The notes under the pieces are model-generated. The model ran no database searches. It was not told the DNA's origin and saw only the letters and a program-made list of their open reading frames with translations. From assembly GCA_028456385.1 (NCBI GenBank), contig JALNQF010000343.1, positions 1 to 44,297 of the forward strand: a DNA stretch of 44,297 bases, in the 5' to 3' direction. How positions within the stretch are numbered: position 1 is the stretch's first letter; each line of letters begins with the position of its first letter. The position numbers and the translations under genes were made by a program. This document shows positions 23,301 to 35,191 of this stretch, piece by piece. Origin of the DNA: Ophiosphaerella korrae (lineage: Eukaryota > Ascomycota > Dothideomycetes > Pleosporales > Phaeosphaeriaceae).

Positions 23301-23405
23301 TCTTTTTTATATTAATAATATGTTATAAAATCTACTAATTAGGAGCTTACTAACTTATTAAAAAAATTAAATAAGTATATAATATAGAAGATAAAGGCCT
23401 AATAA
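20390..23405 (+). pseudogene. Degenerate Copia Pol (protease, integrase, reverse transcriptase)
   Basis: The protease begins with ILDF at about 20403-20414, where the family has a LDSG-type site. A GAG-pre-integrase section follows, with conserved spacing of zinc-binding residues now changed to Tyr (about 20930-21060). The integrase core follows, with a VAQNLFNILTSYF block aligning to the HFDLF...PTSY region. Reverse transcriptase occupies about 22900-23400. Order protease-integrase-RT is diagnostic for Ty1/Copia. The RNase H end is missing because element 2 lies across it. Confidence 0.78.
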
Positions 23406-23813
23406 TATAATAGGGTTGCTTATTTTTAACTAGAAGTAACCTTTTTTCTAGGGTATAGTGTTAGTAGATTAAAAGTTAATAACTAAAACACGTATAATAA
23501 TTAAGTAATAAATATAAATAATAAAAATATATCTTATAATATTAATATATTATTGTTCTTATTTAGGGATTAGATTACTAATACTATCTTACTAATATAT
23601 ATAACTACTAACTATATACTTATATTAATCTATTATATATAATTATAGATTACTCTAATATATTATATATACTTATAAATTACTTTATATTATATATCTA
23701 AGTTATAGTTTATTTTTTATTCTAGATTATTACTTTACTTATCTTATCCTTTATTAGTACTTAAGTTAGGACTATTTAATTTTATCTTAATTTCTCTTAT
23801 TATTTTTATAACA
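23406..23813 (-). repeat. 3' LTR of element 2
   Basis: The left end TATAATAGGGTT matches the ends of the LTRs at 43452 and 39416. The right end is an unmutated TAACA (the TG...CA terminus), followed by the polypurine tract. About 80% of the first 41 bases agree with the 5' LTR. Confidence 0.8.
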
Positions 23814-23829
23814 CTATTCTTCTCTTTAA
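23814..23829 (-). other. Polypurine tract of element 2
   Basis: The minus strand reads AAAGAGAAGAATAG against the 3' LTR, the same position as in element 1. Confidence 0.8.
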
Positions 23830-24467
23830 GTAAGTCTTTATTTTACTATCTTAAAGCTAAAGTTATTAATTTTATTTCTTTATTAATATTAAGTTCTTTA
23901 TATTCTTTTTCTCTACCTACTAATTTTACTCTTTACTATCTTTATCGTGTAGATTCTATATTATACTATAGTATTATAATTATTTTATTATTTTTAATAT
24001 AAGTCTTTAAACTCTCTATTAGTTTATCTTTCTTTAAAGTATAGTAAAGCTTATAAAGCGTATATTTATACTAATACCTATTTATCTTATAATATATTAA
24101 GTATATCTCTAGTAAAGTATAAGTTAAAGTTACTTATTTATATATCTATATATATTTATAATAAAGAGATCTATTAACTATACTTAAGAAAAACTATTAT
24201 TATATATTATAGAAGCTAAAAAGGAGTATAACTAGATTCTAAGTATATAAGTAAAGAATTATACCTATTTAGTTTGTTTTTATAAAATAAAAGCCTAAAA
24301 TAATAAGAAGTTTATTAAATAGTTTACTATTTTAGAATCTAAGTGTAACTTTAAGGCTATAGTAGATACTATACTAGATTTTACTATATTAGGCGTGTCT
24401 AGCGCCTCTCTACTTATTACTAGTAGCGTAAGTCTTCTCTATTTACTACTAAATAGCTTAAAGAATT

Positions 24468-27400
24468 TTAATTTTAGAACTCCTCTAGTTTCTTAAAGTA
24501 GTTAAGGTTATCTTCTAGTTTCTATATATCTTCTTATAGTTATCCTTTTTTATCTATACTTATCTATTTTACTAAGTAGTAATTTCTTCTATTATAAAAC
24601 TAATATTATAAGATTTTCTTAACTTCTTATTCTTTTTATTCTCTATATATATCTATTTTATATACTAGTAGTTCTACTTCTTATAGTACTTTTTCTAGTA
24701 GTACTATATAGAATATTAAGAATATATTTATCTTGTCTAGTAGTCTTAATTTAAATATAACTAATATAGCTTTTTTCTTTACTACGAATAGTTTTATCTT
24801 TATATAATCTAGTTTTAAACTAAATTATTTACTTTAATATATTTTTATATTAACTATTATTAAGCTAAGTTACTAGTAGATTAGGAGTGTTGTAGTAAGA
24901 GTATAGAGGGTTAAGTTATAGTAAGAGGTATAGTAATAGATAGAGTAATTACTAACTAGCTAGTAATTCCTTTAAAGGGCTTATATACCCTTTCCTTAAG
25001 GCTAACTACTTTAAGCTAACCTAAGATAATATAGTTCCTAATAACTATACTATTTCTTGTTCTTTAAATTAGAGTCTTTCTTAGTATATCTTATTATAGT
25101 ACTTTACTATTTAATCTTATAGATACTCTATATCCTATTATAGTTAATTATATATTTCTTTTAGTCTATTAGTAAAGTTTTCTCTTTTTAGAGACTAAGA
25201 TACTTTAAATCTTAGTATCTAGTATATATTAGGATTAAATCTATAGTTTATAAAGAAAAGTAATACTTTTATTACTATATTCTTTATACTATTATATACT
25301 ATTTATAATATAAGTAGTAATAATACCTAATTATTTTAGTTGTAGTTAAAGTAGTATCTTAAGTACTAATCTACTATCTATTATATATTCTAATTTTCTA
25401 TCTATCTATAGATTATATAATATTAATATTTAATATTTACTTCCTAATAATACTATTATTATACTATATAGTTTAATATAAATCTTATATCTTTATTTAT
25501 AATAATCTTATTTAGAATACTATAGTAGCTAACTATAGTCTTTAGAACCTAGTATATAGTAACTTCTATTCTACTCTTTTCTTTATATAGTCTAAAGTAT
25601 AAATATATTAAAAGTTTATATACTATTATTAGGATTATATTATATTTAATTCCTAATATAAAAACTTTTAACTTAAGTAACTTTATAATAAAGTCTAGTA
25701 TAATAACTCTTTAGAGTTATTTTCGTACTTTAACTTATTATAGTATTCTGTATAGTTTTGTAGTACTTCTAATACTAGTTATTTTACTATTAAAATATAG
25801 TAATCTTTTAGTAGTCTATCTAGTATTTTATTAATACCTTAGTATCTATATACTAGTAATTTATAAAACTCCTATATAAATTCTATCTATAATTTTTTTT
25901 AGAATATATATTCTTCTTTAAGATTTTATAAGTTTATCTTAGATCTTAAGTTTTTCTATTTTTTTAGAAGCTTTTTATATTTCTTCTTAAATATATTTAT
26001 TTATTTTACTACTCTATCTCTTAAATGTTATAGCTAATCTAAGAATATTTAGGACTAAGTATCTATCTTTATTCTTAACTAGAACTATACTAGTAGTATT
26101 TACTTCCTTTTATTAATCTAGTTTTCTACTTAGAGTATATATAAATTAGTTATCTTTACTCTTAGTATATATTATTTTAAGGTTAAACGTTATTAAGTAT
26201 TTCTACTATTTTATATAGTATTATAATATATCTTTATTTATTATAAAACTTATAAAGTTCTTATAGTCTATATAAACCTTTATTTAATACTTTACTCTTT
26301 AGAAGTATACTCTCTATTATTTAAATACTCTATAGATTATTAGTATTTCTTTATTATAAATTAAGTAGTTAAGCTCTACTAGCTTTATATTCTTAGAGAA
26401 GTACTTAACTAAGTATTCTTACTTTATAATCTAGTCTTCTTATATTAGTACTATTCTATAGACTAAATTTAATATATGTATTTTTACTATTCCTAGTAAT
26501 TCTAAGTTATATATTCTAATAATTAGGTTTTTTATAAATTTCTATTTAATCTAGTTAAATAATTAATTGTATTCCTTAGTCTATTTAAAAAGTATCTCTT
26601 TTTTATAAGTTTTATTAATAGTACTATTAACTTAACTTATCTTACTATTAACTTTCTATAAAAGTTTCCTAGTTTATAAAATTATTATATCTCTAATATA
26701 TTCTTTAGTATTAGCTATTCTTAGATTACTTTAATCTTACTTAACTTAATTCTTATTCTTCTTAGTTTAATAATAAATCTAAAGAAATCTATTTCTTTTA
26801 TATAGAACTTATATTTCTTTATCTTTAGAAATACTTTATTTTCTACTAGTCTTTCTAGTACCTTGTATATATATTATATATATTCTTCTTCTAATTCTAA
26901 AAATATAAAAGTATTATCTACGTATATAAATAAAAATACGTCTAAGTACTCTCTTAAAACTATATTAATTTTCTTTTAGAATACTACAAATATATTTATT
27001 AATCTAAAAAGTATAACTATATATCTAAATAGTCTATATTACGTTTAAAATACTATTTTTTACTTATTACTCTTTTTAATTCTAATCTAATAGTAAGTAT
27101 TCTAGATATCTAGCTATATAAAGGTTTAAGCTTTTTATAGCTTATTTTATATTTTATCTATATATAGGAAAGAGTATTAGTTTTTAATTATATTTACGTT
27201 TATTTTTCTAAAGTCTTTATAAAGTCTTTTATTACTTATCTCCTTTTTATTTATAAATACTAGTCTATATACTACTAAGAATTAAGAGTTTATATCTATC
27301 TTTTCTTTATTACGTTTTTAATAAATATTTACTTAATTTTAGTTTCTTTTTTAGTTCTTTAATAGACTAGGCTCTAGCCTATCTTCTTATCTTTTTCTAA

Positions 27401-28914
27401 GTTAATTACTAAGTCCTATAGCTAGTATTCTAGAAAGTAACCTTCTTTCTTTATAAGCTACTTTTCTAATTTCTTATATTCTTTTAGGAATTCTCCCTTA
27501 TATATACTTATATTAGCTTTTAAAATATCTTTTATAGAGTAGCTAATTTTCTCTATTCTTTAATTAATCTTAAGGTTAGTAATTTCTATCTATAGTATTC
27601 TTAATATTATATCTTATATATTATTAATTGTAATTATATCTATAACTATATTTTTAATTTTTAACCTTTTTAGTACTAATATAGAGAGTACTATCTTAAA
27701 CCTAATAAGTTCCTAAAATAGTTTTCCTTTAATTATACTTAGTTATTAAGTATACCTTTTTATAGTATACTTTCTTTTTTAGTTTTTTATAAACTTTTTT
27801 AATATAAAGTTTTTTATAGCTCTACTATTAATTATAAATTCTACTTCTTTTTTTAGTATATTCTATCTTTTATAATATATAAGCCTATTATACTTTCTTG
27901 TTTTTTTTTTAGGCTATTTTGTAAATTTACTACTATATTAGAGTACTTACTTTACTTTATGTTTAGAGTATTTATATTTTAGGTATTTATATTATATATA
28001 TATTTATACTAAGGTTTTCTTAGAATGTATTCTTAAGATAGTTTCTTTCTTAAACTAATTAATATATACTCTTTATTAAGTATTCTAATAATTTCCTAAC
28101 CTTTAATATCTTTACTCTAGATTACTTTTATATAATTATATCCTTTTCTTTATAGTAGCTATATATAGTTTTATACCTTAAGTTCTTTATATATATAGTA
28201 GTTAGTATTTAAATATAATACCTAAGATACTTTAAAATATACTAGATACTTTAGATTTATCTTCTCTTTATTCCCTACCTTATATTTGTCTATACTAGGT
28301 CTAGTTATTACTAGTATATAGTATACTACTAGTATACTTAGTATATAGTCTTTATTAATTTATTATATTTTCTTATAAGGAACTACTATTCTTTCTATAT
28401 AATTATTTTTCTTACTATTACTATTTATTACTCTACCTATTATTAGAATATTATAAACCTTAATACTTTAGAATTACGTATTTTCTAGTCTTTATACGCT
28501 TACTCTATTCTTATAACTTATAAGTATATCTAAATAAACTACTAATATTTATTTTATTCTACTATATCTATTATTGTATAGCTTTTATAGCTTCTTTAAT
28601 TAAGGTATACTCTATACTTTTTATTTTAACTTACTCTTTATTACTTCTTAGTTTATTAGGAGTAACTAAAGTAGTTTCTTTTTTACTTACTAGCTTTTTA
28701 GTAGTAATTAAGAGTAGTAGAGCTTTATCTTCTTCTAAATCTTTTATTAGTAGGTTTTTTAAACGTCTTATCTCTTTAAGCTAATTTTAAAGTATACTTT
28801 TTATTACTACTACTTTATTCTTTTATAAGAACTATTCTACTCTCTACTTACTAAAAAAGTATATATAGTAGTTATTATTATAATAAAAGGTCTAGAAGAG
28901 TTTTATATATTATA
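24468..28914 (-). pseudogene. Degenerate Pol of element 2
   Basis: Same domain order as element 1: chromodomain at about 24660-24470, integrase at about 25950-25150, RT with its catalytic pair changed from DD to DN at 26918-26913, and protease at about 27830. It is interrupted by a 186-bp solo LTR between the integrase and the chromodomain, and truncated at 28914 by the nested plus-strand insertion. More heavily mutated than element 1. Confidence 0.8.
24858..25043. repeat. Solo LTR-like insertion, 186 bp, ACTAT duplication
   Basis: Absent from the same place in element 1. It starts TATTAAGC and ends CTAATA (TGTTA...TAACA after RIP), and is flanked by ACTAT at 24853-24857 and 25044-25048. Less RIPed than its host, with GGAGTGTTGTAG retained. 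It contains GGGCTTATATACCC, a TATA-box-like promoter motif. Family unknown. Confidence 0.78.
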
Positions 28915-29364
28915 TATTATAATAATAATAAAGGAAATCGAGATAGAGCTAATTAGTCCTAGATTAGCTACTAACAAAGTATAGAGTAAGTAGGGTAATA
29001 ACTTATAAAATAATAAACTCGATTAGGAGACTAATTATAATATAGATACGTAATAAATTCGTAAATTTATAATCTTAGTAAATATAAATTTATAAAGCTA
29101 ACTTTAAGAATTTATAATCTTAGTAAATATAAAGTTATAAATTGCTAAGAGAGAACTAAGTATATAGTAGTAGTAATATACATTATTAGGATAGTATTAG
29201 TAATCTAATCTCTAACCTAAAACTCTAATACTTAATATTATACATACAAATTAACTACTATTTATAGTTATTACTTAATTATAATAAAAGCTTTTATTAT
29301 TGCTTTCTAATCTACTAATAACTCTTAATATTTATCTATAGCTAACGATAGGTAACCTATTATA
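28915..29364 (+). repeat. LTR 1 of element 3
   Basis: Starts TATTATAATAATAATAAAGG and ends CCTATTATA before CCTTGCTAATTTAG. Its centre has two copies of an AATCTTAGTAAATATAAA-type unit. Confidence 0.85.
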
Positions 29365-29425
29365 CCTTGCTAATTTAGTTATTAGGAGAAGCGAAGCGTA
29401 AGTAGTATATAGTCTAGCTAATACG

Positions 29426-30821
29426 ATAGTAGAAAGTTTAACTAAGAAAGAAAGTAAAGTACTTCTAAGTAGTTATAAATTAGATAACACTATATAGAAA
29501 GTAATTAAAGACTACTTAAATAACTTAATCTTAGAAAAAAAAGATATAAAGATAGTAATTAACGCCTTAGAGATATAGAAAAAAGAACTATAAGATTATA
29601 TAAAGTAAAATAATATATAGATTAAGGCTCTTATAGTAAGATAAAACTAGATAGAATAGATTATCTAAAGACTAAAAATAAGTACAATAAAGAAACTACT
29701 TAAGATACCTATTCTTAAAAAGTTTAATAGAATAAGAGAAAATATTAGATAAGTTATATAATAAGATACTCGATACAAGATTAGATGCGCGATTATATAT
29801 ATAATTACTAAGCTACTAACTCTACTATAGCTAAAAAGATTATAGCCTTAACTTTTACAAATAAAAGAATTAAACAAAGAATTTTATATATAAGGAGATA
29901 GACTACGTTAGTACAACTAATATAATAAAAGAAACTAGCACCTTAATAGAAAGAGTATTAAGGATCTAGCTCGCTACTATCTTAAGAGACCTAGCTAAGA
30001 CTACTATATCGCAGATACATAGATAGAGCACAGGGCTAGAGATAGATAGAAGGATTAATCTACTTAGTTTATACCTAGTACTATTAAGTTATAGGTAATT
30101 AATCTAAAAAAGGGCTTTTCTAAAAGCCTTAGTATCCCTCTCTAATAAGGCCCTTATATAGCTGTTACAAAAAAGCCTTTTTATTAAACTACTATAACTT
30201 TCCTTAAATCTAATAGAAAAACTAAGACCCTTTATAGTATTAGTATTACTTTAGATTAATATATAAGTACTATACTTTAATAGAGAAGATAATATAGTAA
30301 TATATATTAGAATATACCTTAAAAAAGATATAATAAGATAGTTTAAACCTTACTAGATAGACTATATAATATATACTCTAGGAACGTAGAAAGATAAAAT
30401 AAGAGCTATCTTTAGAACTTATAAATACTTTACTAAACAAATAAGAGTAGTATTTAGAGTTATAGATATTACCTAACAAGCTAAAGAAAAGCTTAAGAAG
30501 CTTATACAATATAAGAGTATTTCTAAATACGTATTATAGTTTAAATAACTATTATATAATATAGAATAGAATAAGTAATCTCTAATATTATAATTTAAAT
30601 AAAGACTAAAGTTAAAAATTTAGTATAAAATAATCTATATAGAAAAACTAAGGATACTAGAAGCTTTAAAATAACAAGTAATATAAATTAATAATAACAT
30701 CTAAGAATAGAAAATAAATAAATATAGAGGATAACCTAAAAACTATAATATAAGAGACTCTATAATCCTTAATACTTATAAGAATAGAAAGAAAAGAAGA
30801 ATAAAGACTTTACGTACTTTA
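29426..30821 (+). pseudogene. Truncated degenerate Gag after LTR 1
   Basis: Opens at ATAGTAGAAAG (mutated ATG) and follows the gag of the full copy at 31345 closely. It stops at CGTACTTTA, the codons just before the zinc knuckle, where LTR 2 begins. It is split by a 473-bp Copia solo LTR. No pol follows. Confidence 0.82.
29743..30215 (+). repeat. Solo Ty1/Copia LTR, 473 bp, GAAAA duplication
   Basis: Inserted in gag. GAAAA occurs at 29738-29742 and 30216-30220, and the gag sequence rejoins across it. Ends are TATTAGATAAG and AAATCTAATA. This copy keeps more CA/TG (GCAGATACAT, GAGCACAGGG) than most of the block, and defines the LTR family also seen at 642-828/7854-8131, 14309-14778 and 15554-15773. 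Confidence 0.88.
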
Positions 30822-31283
30822 TATTATAGTAGTAACAAGAGAAACTAAGATAGAACTAATTAGCCTAAGCTTAGCTACTAATAAAGCATAGGATAAGTAG
30901 AGTAATAACATATAGGATAACGAGCTTAATTAGGAAACTAACTATAACTAGAATACAGAACAAATTCGTAAATTTACGATCTTAGTAAATACAAAGTTAC
31001 AAAGTAATTATATAACGAATTTATAAATTCGCGATCTTAGTAAATATAAAGTAATAAAGCTACTAAGATAATACTACTATATAGTTAGTAGTAATACGCA
31101 TTATTAAGATAGTATTAGTAATTTAATCCTTTAACTATAGAACGCTAATATAAGATAGTTATAAGATATCTTCTATTGTTTATAGTTATTATAGACTAAC
31201 TATACAAGCTTTTATTATTACCTCTTAATCTACTAACTCTTACAAGATAAGATACTATAGTCGACAATAGTAGGCCTATTATA
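30822..31283 (+). repeat. LTR 2 of element 3
   Basis: Starts TATTATAGTAGTAACAAGAG directly after gag codons and ends GCCTATTATA before CCTTGCTAATTTAG. It is the 5' LTR of the full-length unit. Confidence 0.85.
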
Positions 31284-31344
31284 CCTTGCTAATTTAGTTA
31301 TTAAGAGAAGTAAAGCATAAGTAGCGTACAGTCTAGCTAATATA

Positions 31345-32520
31345 ATAGTAGAAAGTTTAACTAAATAGGTAGCTAAGGCACCTCTAAGTAGTTATAAATT
31401 AGATAATATAGTATAGAAATTAATTAGAGATTATATTAATAACCTAATCTTAGAAAAAAAAGATATAAAAATAGTAATTAACGCTTTAGAGACGTAGAAC
31501 AAAGAACTATAAGACTGTTTAAAGTAGAATAAAGTATAAATTAAAGCTATTATTAAAAGGTAAAACTAGATAGGACTAATTACCTAAAGACTAGAGATAA
31601 GTGCAATAAAGAAACTACCTAAGATACCTATACTTAAGAAATTTAATAGAATAAGGGAGAAACTAAGACCCTTTATAGTATTAGTATAACTCTAGATAGA
31701 TATATAAGTACTATACTTTAATATAAAAGAAAAGAAGGTAATATATATTAGAATTTACTTTAAAGAAGACGCAATAAGATAGTTTAAACCTTACTAGATA
31801 GACTATATAATATACGTATAGATAAACTAGAATAATAAAACTAGAGCTATCTTTAGAAGTTATAAATACTTTACTAGATAGATAAGAGTAGTATTTAGAG
31901 ATATAGACATTACCTAATAAGCTAAAAAAAGGCTAGAAAAGCTTATATAGAATAAAAGTAATCTAGAATACGTATTAAAATTTAAATAACTATTACAAAA
32001 TATAGAATAGAATAAATTAGCCTTAATATTATAATTTAAACAAGGATTAAACTTAAAAATCTAATACAAGATAATCTATAGAGAAAAACTATAAACACTA
32101 GAAGCCCTAAAATAATAGGTAATATAGATTAACAATAACCTTTAAGAATAGTAAAAGAATAAATATAGAGGATAGTCTAGGAACTAAGACGCTAGAGACC
32201 TTATAATCCTTAATACTAATAAGGATAAAAAGAAGAAGAAGAATAAAGACTTTACGTACTTTAACTATAGTAAGAAAGGCTACTACGTAAAAGACTACTA
32301 ATTATAAAAGAAAAAAGATATAGTATATTATAAATATAGGAAACTAAGATACTTTGTAAAAGACTATAGAAGTAAAGACCTAAGGAAAGATAAAGAAGCC
32401 TAGTTAAAGATAACTAAAGATAGAAAAGAAGTACTAAAAGTAAAGGCTAAAGCTTAAGAGAAAGTAGCTAGGAGTAGAGAAATATAGTACGTAATACTTA
32501 ATTAGTCCTTTTATTATAAT
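31345..32520 (+). pseudogene. Degenerate Gag of the full element 3 unit
   Basis: Opens at ATAGTAGAAAG. The first 90 or so codons are Lys/Glu/Gln-rich and probably coiled coil; a Ty3/Gypsy capsid section follows. Two zinc knuckles (C-x2-C-x4-H-x4-C spacing) lie at 32257-32298 and about 32328-32370. All their Cys and His codons now read Tyr, as TG-to-TA and CA-to-TA changes predict. The end is approximate. Confidence 0.82.
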
Positions 32521-34748
32521 AATAACTACTATATATATTTTTTTAGTAAGTAGAAAGTAAGATAGTTACTATAGAAGAATAAAGTAGTAGTAATAAAAGA
32601 AAGTAGAATAAAAGTATAGCTAGAAGAAATAGCTTATATAATAGACTTACTAATAGAAGACTTAGAAGGAAAAGAGCTCTACATACTATTAATCTAGGCT
32701 AAAAGACTAGTACTAGATAAAGAGATAAGAGATAAGTTAGTATAAAAAGTATAGAGTATACCTAGCTAGATATATATAGTTATAATAGCTATATAATAAT
32801 AGATATAGTAGAATAAAACTAAGAATAGAAGTTTATTTAGAAATACTTACTAGTTATAAGTATAGAGAAAGCGTATAAAGACTAGAAAGAATATAATCCT
32901 AATATAATAAAGTTTATAATATTCTAGTAATAGATAAAATAATATATAGTTATAGTAAGAAGAATACCTATATAAAAAGAATAGTAGTACCTTGTAAAAA
33001 AAATATAAAAGATTAACAAAGCCTATATACTATATATACTAGTAGTATACTATATCCTAGTAATAATAAGACCTAGTAAAGATAAGTACAAGATAGGAGA
33101 TAATAAAAGAATAGATCTAGAACATCTAGTATACTTTAAAATATTCTAGGTATTATATTTAAATATAAACTATTACTTATAAAAAGAATTAAAACTATAA
33201 AACTATATATAGCTAGCTTAAAAGAAAAAATATAATTATATAAAAGTAATTTTAAAGAAAGATATCTTAGGTTAGAAAATAATTAAAATACTTTACAAAG
33301 AATATATATTAATTAGACTAGGACTTAAGCTATCTAAAGAATACGTTAAAAGAAGACTATAGTATAAGTATATATATAATAAATATCTAAAGTATAAAAA
33401 TTATATACGTAAAATAAAGTAGAAGCTATAGAAAGATATATAATTTAAAGAATAACCTAAGTAAGAATAGCTAGAAGGCGTAAGAGGCCTATATATTACA
33501 AAGACAAGTATATATTAAGAAAAGAAGGTATAAGTAATAATTAATAGTAGAGCTACTAGGAACTTTATATTAAAGAAGTTTTTAGAAAAACAAGGGATAT
33601 ACTAAATAATAAAGAAATACCCTTGATAATTAAGTATAATTAAAGGAAAACTATTCTAGAAACCTCTTAGGTTTAAGATAGTACTCTCTATAGTAAAACT
33701 AGTAAGACTAGAAATTAAGAAAATAATTATAGATATAACAATAATTAATAATAAATAAGATATAATATTAGGTATACTATAGTTATAGATAACTAACCTA
33801 AAGATTAATTAGAAAATAAAGAAAATTAATTACTTTAAGAAAGATATATTAAAAGCTAATATAAGTATATATAAAGGAGAGTTCCTAGAAGAGTATAAGA
33901 AATAGGAGAAATAACTTATAGAACCTAATAACTACTTTCTAGAAAATTAACTATAGGACTTAGTAATAAACCTAGAAGAAAGAAAGAACGTAGGCTAGGG
34001 CTTAGTTTATTAACACACTAAAGAAGAATTAAAGATTAAATAAGTATTTATAGAAAGTATAAAAAAAAAAATAGATATAAGAATTCTAATCTTTAGTAGT
34101 ACATAGACTTATTTTTATAGATAAAAAGAGAATAAAAGATAAATAACTTTGTATAGACTTTAGAAAAATAAACGTAATTATAAATAAAAACTAATACCTA
34201 TAACTATATATAGATAAAATACAAGATAGACTATAAAAAGCTAAAATCTTTATAAAGCTATATATCTAAAACGATACTATTAAATTAGAATTAAAGAAAG
34301 TAATAAATAGAAAATAGCGTTTAGAACGTAGTATAAACTATTTAAATATATAGTTATACTCTTTAGACTAAGAAATATACTAGTAGTATTTGAAGAAAGA
34401 ATTAATATAGTTTTAAGAGAATACCTAGACGTATTTATATTTATATACCTAGATAATATCTTTATATTATTAGAAATAGTAGAAGAATATATATAATATA
34501 TATATAAGGTGCTAGAGAAACTAGTAGAAAATAAACAATTTCTTAAGATTAAGAAATACAAGTTCTATATAAAAGAAATAGAGTTCTTTAGATTTATTAT
34601 TAAACTAGGAAAAATATAGATTAACTTAAATAAGATTAAAGTAATCTAAGAAAAGCTAATACTAAAGAACTTATAAGAAGTATAATAGTTTTATAAGTTA
34701 GTAAAATTTTATAGAAAGTTATTAGTAAAATAGTTTAAGATAATAGAG

Positions 34749-35191
34749 TATTACAATACTAAGTAGTAGGTAAGCCGTTATATTGCACACAATTAGGCTA
34801 GGCAATATAGCGTAGTAGAACACGTAACTATTTAGTAGTAAACGCTCTAGAGCGAACGCTCTAGAGTAAACGCTCTAGAATAAGCGCTCTAGAGTAAACG
34901 CTCTAGAGTAAGCGCTTAGAAATAAACGCTAGATAGCAAGTATATAGAAATATTAATAGACCTTTATAGACTATTATATTTAATCTCTTCTTTACCTCTT
35001 ATCCTAATAGAGTATTACAACTAATACTTTAATTAGATTCTTATCTACCTATTAATACTTACATACCTCGTAATACTCTAATAAGAGCTAACTATTAATT
35101 AAGTTAAGTAACTAACTTATTTATTAACCTCGCCTATTTTATAGAAGCTTACTTGCCCTCGTTACTTTTACTTAGTTCTAAGGTCTTAGTA
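34749..35191. repeat. Solo LTR-like insertion, 443 bp, TAGAG duplication
   Basis: Inserted in RT, flanked by TAGAG at 34744-34748 and 35192-35196. Elements 1 and 2 have continuous coding sequence at the same place. It begins TATTACAATACTAAG and ends GGTCTTAGTA. Less mutated than the host (TTGCACACAATTAGG survives), and carries a 14-bp minisatellite. Family not recognised. Confidence 0.8.
34838..34932. repeat. 14-bp minisatellite around CTCTAGAG
   Basis: About six units of the form GTAAACGCTCTAGA, the first several exact or with a single change. Each contains the palindrome CTCTAGAG. It lies inside the solo LTR. Confidence 0.9.

Noticed and set aside
23406..23458. Copia RT-like FFLG reading just left of 23459, with a TATAG repeat at 23454 and 39795
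   Set aside because: These bases align at about 80% with the end of the element 2 5' LTR and with the LTR end at 43452, so the coding resemblance and the 5-base match are probably chance.
34280..34561. 93-codon minus-strand open frame
   Set aside because: It is antisense to the degenerate reverse transcriptase of element 3; the open frame reflects AT-rich RIPed sequence.
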